From Phialocephala subalpina (lineage: Eukaryota; Ascomycota; Leotiomycetes; Helotiales; Mollisiaceae): a DNA stretch of 64,000 nt. The DNA lies in the NCBI GenBank assembly GCA_900073065.1, contig FJOG01000064.1:83819-147818 (forward strand), given 5' to 3'. The notes beneath the pieces are model-generated. The model did not search any database and was not told the origin of the DNA. It saw only the letters and a list, made by a program, of their open reading frames with translations. Numbering within the stretch: position 1 is the first letter of the stretch; each line of letters starts with the position of its first letter. The translations under genes and the position numbers were made by a program. Positions 60,255 through 64,000 of this stretch are shown here, one piece after another.

Positions 60255-61110
60255 GGCACTTTTTCCAAGCGAGCGATATTCTTGCTTCACTTCGATCCTG
60301 CCTTCATGTTTTCGTTTATTTTTTGCATTTAAATGAAAAGTTCTGTTTTCATCCAAAGTGTATTTTGTATCTTCCGAGCACTTATTTTGATGGCGGGTAT
60401 AGACCCATCCTGTTTGAATTAGTGGTTATCACGTGCTCTCCCGTGATTCAGTTCCTTCCGGTTTTCGTAGATACCTATAGAAGCTTGGTTCTACTTTTCT
60501 CGCTGATTGTCTCGCGCAAGGTGCTTTCAAGTTCAGGTTCAAATCCAATCAATTTTTCTTTTATCCAAGTAATCCTTCCGCAAGGATACGTATTCAAGCC
60601 TGCGTCAACCATGGCTATCGTTCATTTAGCATGCACAATTTTATGTTGCAGGTCTATTGAAAGTCTCCATCGAATCATAAAATGCCTCATTGCGAGATGT
60701 CTCTATATTACAATAGTACTTTCTTTTTTTCCGCCCCTGAGGGAAGTCGAGAGATGGTGGCACCTTTGAAGTAAGAGTCAAGTCTGCTTCTCACTGCAGA
60801 AGAGTTCGAGTTCGCGCTTTGCATTTCATAGTACAAATATCTTATTTCTCCCTTTCAGGCCGCGATAAATATTCATAATTAACTCGATTTTTCGTTGATT
60901 TAACAATTTTGATTGTAGTAAAATAATGCGGGGCGTGTCCGGAAGGGAAAGTTTGAGACCTCGCTTAGCATATCAGACTCAGAATCTTCCTAGGGCTTCA
61001 CCTAATAGTTGTCCAGAAAGCGCATTTCATTAGATATGATGCACTCAGTCCCTACATCTTATCAGCATCTCTGCATCAAGCACTCACTCACTTCCTCGAA
61101 TCATCTCGCT
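60255..61110. other. Intergenic region
   Basis: A 188-codon open frame starts inside the U6-like sequence but has no motif and is probably chance. I see nothing else. Confidence 0.4.
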
Positions 61111-61359
61111 ATGAAGTTCCACACTATCATTACTACTACCTTTACGCTGCTCAACTTAGCTGATGCAGTTAAGAAACAATATTCATCTGCCAAAAATAAC
61201 CTGATGCGATGTTTCACTGCTTCTCCAGTTCTTGCAAGTCAGTACTGCGGTACCTACCGGAGCTGTTGTGGAATGTGGATCTTGTCTAATAATCAGGCAA
61301 TGGAGATTCACGATGCTCAGAGACTTTGTGTTGCGGCAAAGATCACGTCCGTTTGGTAA
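61111..61359 (+). CDS. Small secreted cysteine-containing protein (candidate)
   Basis: An 82-residue frame starts with a signal peptide (MKFHTIITTTFTLLNLADA). The mature part of about 63 residues has five Cys (one in RCFT, one in QYCG, a CC pair in RSCCG, one in RLCVA). I do not recognise a family. Small secreted Cys proteins are common effector-like genes in fungi. A splice at GTAATG near the end does not improve it. Codon evidence is thin, so this is tentative. Confidence 0.45.
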   Translation: MKFHTIITTTFTLLNLADAVKKQYSSAKNNLMRCFTASPVLASQYCGTYRSCCGMWILSNNQAMEIHDAQRLCVAAKITSVW

Positions 61360-61583
61360 TGTTTTTTCGTATGAACTTGCAATTCGAGGGTCCCCAACAT
61401 CCTTCCCAGAACATGTCCCAGGCTGGAAAATGAAAGTCAAACCAAAGTCCGTTGACGCCCAAACAACTACATCCTCGAGGCTCGCCAACCAGCCAATAGT
61501 GCTTTTTTGAGGGTTTCCTCAATCACTAGGCACTAGCTAAGAGCAGAAGAAAATAACAGGTCATGACTATCGAGTTCGAGAAC

Positions 61584-62621
61584 TTAACACAAGTATTCGG
61601 ATTCTTGCAATAAATTCTCCAAGTAATTCTTCCACTCTACAGCCCACGAATGCGTGCCATGACCTTTGGTAGTGTCACTGATAGGAAGTACCACCGCACG
61701 ACCGTGTGGCACATGCTTGACTTCACTTTCAAGAATGCCCAATTCAGGTGGATTGACCTGGTCATCGGCCGAGTTCACTGCCATTAAGGGTGCTTTAGTT
61801 TGCCCCAGCTTTGCTTGAGGATTGTAGTCGTACGAGGCATCAACCTGATACAGGAGATCGTTTGCATCCGACCCGCTCAGGCCAGTAGCCATGCGCTTGT
61901 CAAGAAAGGCGTCTGCGCTCTCCCGATCCGGCGCTTCTTTCTGCCATTGTAAGGGGATAGATGACATGAAAGTGAGCACGTAAAGAGCAGTGGCCAGTCC
62001 CCGTGGTTGTTTTGTACCATACTCGCCTCTGTTCTAGTCCGGATCAGTTTTGATCGAGTCGATGATCATCTTGCGGAACATGCGATTGCGGCCGGAGATC
62101 TGTATTGGTAACGAGGCTAAGGGCATCAGCGCATCCATGAAATCAGGATACGTTTCTCCCCAGACCCACGTGTGCATCCCTCCCATCGATGTGCCCATTA
62201 CAAGACGGAGATGGTCGACTTCGAGCTCCTTGGTGAGCAAGTTGTAGTCAGCCAACACCATGTCAGAATAACCATAGCGAGGAAATTTGGCATGCAACCC
62301 GTCACTGGGCTTGCTCGATTTCCCGTGGCCAATTGCGTCGGGCAAGATGATGTAGTAATTCGTGATATCGAGCAGATGACCAGGGAGGAATAATTCGCCA
62401 GTGAAGTTTTCAGTGAGAAATTGCGCGCCAGAACCCCCAGTACCGTGCATGATGAGTACCGCATTCGTGGCATGGCCTTTTTCATTCTTCTTCAACGTTC
62501 CAAGCGTACGATAGTGCAGCCTAAGCTCTGGAAGTGAGCCGCCATCAGCGAACTTGAAGTTGAAGCTCGCAAAAGTACCCTCTGTCGGCGTTGGCCATAT
62601 CGCGGAATCAGCTGCGAGCAT
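61584..62621 (-). pseudogene. Alpha/beta hydrolase, homoserine-acetyltransferase-like, with a nonsense codon
   Basis: A minus-strand gene that needs no intron encodes an alpha/beta hydrolase of the MetX-like group: MHGTGGSGAQF, LPDAIGHGKSSKP, nucleophile elbow GTSMGGMH, acid in NSADDQVNPPEL, and histidine in GHGTHSW near the C-terminus. The frame is continuous from 62621 to 61584 except for one TAG at 62034-62036, directly after SIKTDPD. The family usually has Trp there (DPxW), so this is a single TGG to TAG change, RIP-type. The truncated product would lack the acid and histidine. A read error would make it an intact gene. Confidence 0.75.
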
Positions 62622-63230
62622 CACGAACAGTAGATTTTTGTGAGAAGGGAAAGCGCGACCAATCTCCGTATATGATATATCAGCAAGTGCGGAGGAGACA
62701 CGGCGATCAACTTTGGTCTATTATTGTATAAGCTGAGGACGATGCAAGGAACAAACTCGATCCTCCTGTCCATTATCACAGTTTTATTAGGTATCTGTTT
62801 AAAAGTGTGGCACGGTGATTGACAAGGGCGGCTTCCCCCACTTTGAAGCAGTTGGGCAGCATCCTTCTACCCCTCGTTCCCAAGGAAGCACGTCTGCACC
62901 ATATCCCACTTCTGAGATGCCGAGATCCGGGAATTGTGATACTATAGACAAACTTCTGTAATACGTTAATAGCAAAACCGGAGTAGGGTTCCCGCAAGCT
63001 TGATTTGATGTGCTTCTCTTGTGTAATAGTTCTCATCAAACTACCCAGCATGTCAGACCAGAACAACATTATCCTCAATGGTCTCCACTCTGCGGATTTC
63101 TCACCAATGTCTTCCTATCGTCTCAATCAAGGTAATGATCAGGACGATATCTCATTGGTGGCTAATACCATCCCTTGCAACATCGAAGTTAGGCATCTTG
63201 GATATTGTCTTACCAGATATAACGTACATA
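62622..63230. other. Intergenic region before the transposon relic
   Basis: No gene is recognised. Confidence 0.4.
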
Positions 63231-64000
63231 CAGTCACGGGTTTTAAGTCTGTGCGTTTTTTGGTTAAAATCGCGAAAATTCGCGCGTTCCTTTATCACTC
63301 CTTCCTCTTTAAACTACTATTATGCCACTATAACGCACTCCTTTGCGCTAAACCGATGGCAATCGGCGCCCTCGAGGTTACGAACTAACTCCTTATAAAA
63401 GGGGAAGAATCGAGGGCGTTGCTTTGGCCGGCATGTCTCAAGCTAAAATCGCTAACGTGATAAAACGCGGCGAGAGCATTATACGCGGTATACTTGCACT
63501 CGAAATATTAAGAACTAATAGCGCTTTTTTACCTCGAAAAGGCCGTCTTCTAATTTACAACAAACGAGACTAGCGAATAATGCTGCGAGACCTCCGAAAA
63601 TACCCCAAAAAAACTTTTTAGTATTATCGAGAAAATATAAGCCTTATAATAAGTAATACTTACATTAAGAACTTAGTATATCGCTATAGGCTTAAATATT
63701 AGCGTACTAAAAAGAGGTTTAAATTAATAGTAGTTATAGCTATTAATAGGCTTTTTTAGTGCCGAGTTAAAGAGTATTAGACCGTTAATAAATAGCGTTA
63801 ATATATATAAAGTAATAAGTATTTTATAGAGCGGGGTAAAAGTATAAAGTAAGAATGGGTATAAGAGACTTTAGCCGATAAATAGAAGCCGTAAATAATT
63901 ATAATATATAAAAATAGAAAGTAGATAAGAGTAATAGTTTGGGTAGCTTTTTAAGGCAATAGAAAGAAATATCCTTTATTTATTTTGGAGTGTAATTTCG
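63231..64000 (+). mobile_element. Tc1/mariner-like transposon, 5' part, RIP-degraded and cut by the window edge
   Basis: It starts CAGTCACGGG after a TA dinucleotide (63229-63230), as expected for a Tc1/mariner end. From about 63400 the plus strand reads GVALAGMSQAKIANVIKRGE, a transposase N-terminal helix-turn-helix, then YRENISLIISNTYIKNLVYR. The frame is broken repeatedly by TAG where CAG is expected and by TAA, and composition turns AT-rich. These are RIP-type lesions. The element is dead. The catalytic domain would lie beyond the window. Confidence 0.75.

Noticed and set aside
60525..60555. A tRNA B-box-like GGTTCAAATCC
   Set aside because: The T-stem does not pair and there is no A box or acceptor stem upstream.
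60203..60769. A 188-codon plus-strand frame
   Set aside because: It begins inside the U6-like sequence, has no motif or splice logic and an ordinary hydrophobic composition expected by chance in AT-rich DNA.
1..64000. CRISPR arrays, bacterial operons, rRNA genes
   Set aside because: None seen. The direct repeats present are MITEs, the 250-bp duplications and precursor repeats, and the genome is eukaryotic.

Overview
The window comes from the nuclear genome of a filamentous ascomycete (Pezizomycotina; Leotiomycetes is my guess, not proven). The evidence is short spliceosomal introns with fungal GT..AG borders, Zn2Cys6 regulators, a HET-domain gene, a UstYa/DUF3328 gene, Vps1 and V-ATPase A genes of fungal type, and AT-rich flanks that look mutated by repeat-induced point mutation (RIP).

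Layout. 1-4270 is an AT-rich dead retroelement block. 4590-26761 is an accessory catabolic-type cluster: two Baeyer-Villiger-type monooxygenases (BVMOs), an alpha/beta esterase, two acyl-CoA ligases, two short-chain dehydrogenases plus a relic of a third, an acyl-CoA dehydrogenase, a methylcrotonyl-CoA-carboxylase-beta-like carboxyltransferase and a Zn2Cys6 regulator. On paper the order is ketone to ester (BVMO), ester cleavage (hydrolase), alcohol oxidation (SDR), acid activation (ligase), then dehydrogenation and carboxylation as in leucine or acyclic-terpenoid breakdown. At least five of its genes are broken by stops, frameshifts, a deletion or a transposon pair, so the cluster is decaying. 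BVMO 1, the esterase, both SDRs and the regulator still look readable.

28277-31085 holds an intact rvt-type cellular reverse-transcriptase-related gene, followed by a homeobox relic with nonsense codons (31450-32197).

32801-34778 is the most interesting locus. A 76-residue secreted precursor with four GFAY repeats is divergently paired with a UstYa-family (DUF3328) gene carrying both HxxHC motifs. This is the arrangement of fungal ribosomal cyclic peptide (dikaritin-type RiPP) loci, with a core I do not recognise. A large multi-pass membrane protein (35148-37774), a HET protein (39264-41525) and a CaiB/AMACR-type CoA transferase/racemase (41897-43183) follow.

45142-59962 is mostly conserved housekeeping: Vps1 dynamin, ribokinase, a WDR26/Gid7-like WD40 protein, V-ATPase subunit A and a PhyH-type dioxygenase, then a second Zn2Cys6 regulator. 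The right end holds a U6-like snRNA sequence, a small secreted cysteine-rich ORF, a nonsense-mutated acetyltransferase-like hydrolase and a RIP-degraded Tc1/mariner-like element running off the edge. Two perfect tandem duplications of exactly 250 bp (25317-25816 and 33507-34006) may be assembly artefacts and should be checked before the genes they touch are interpreted.
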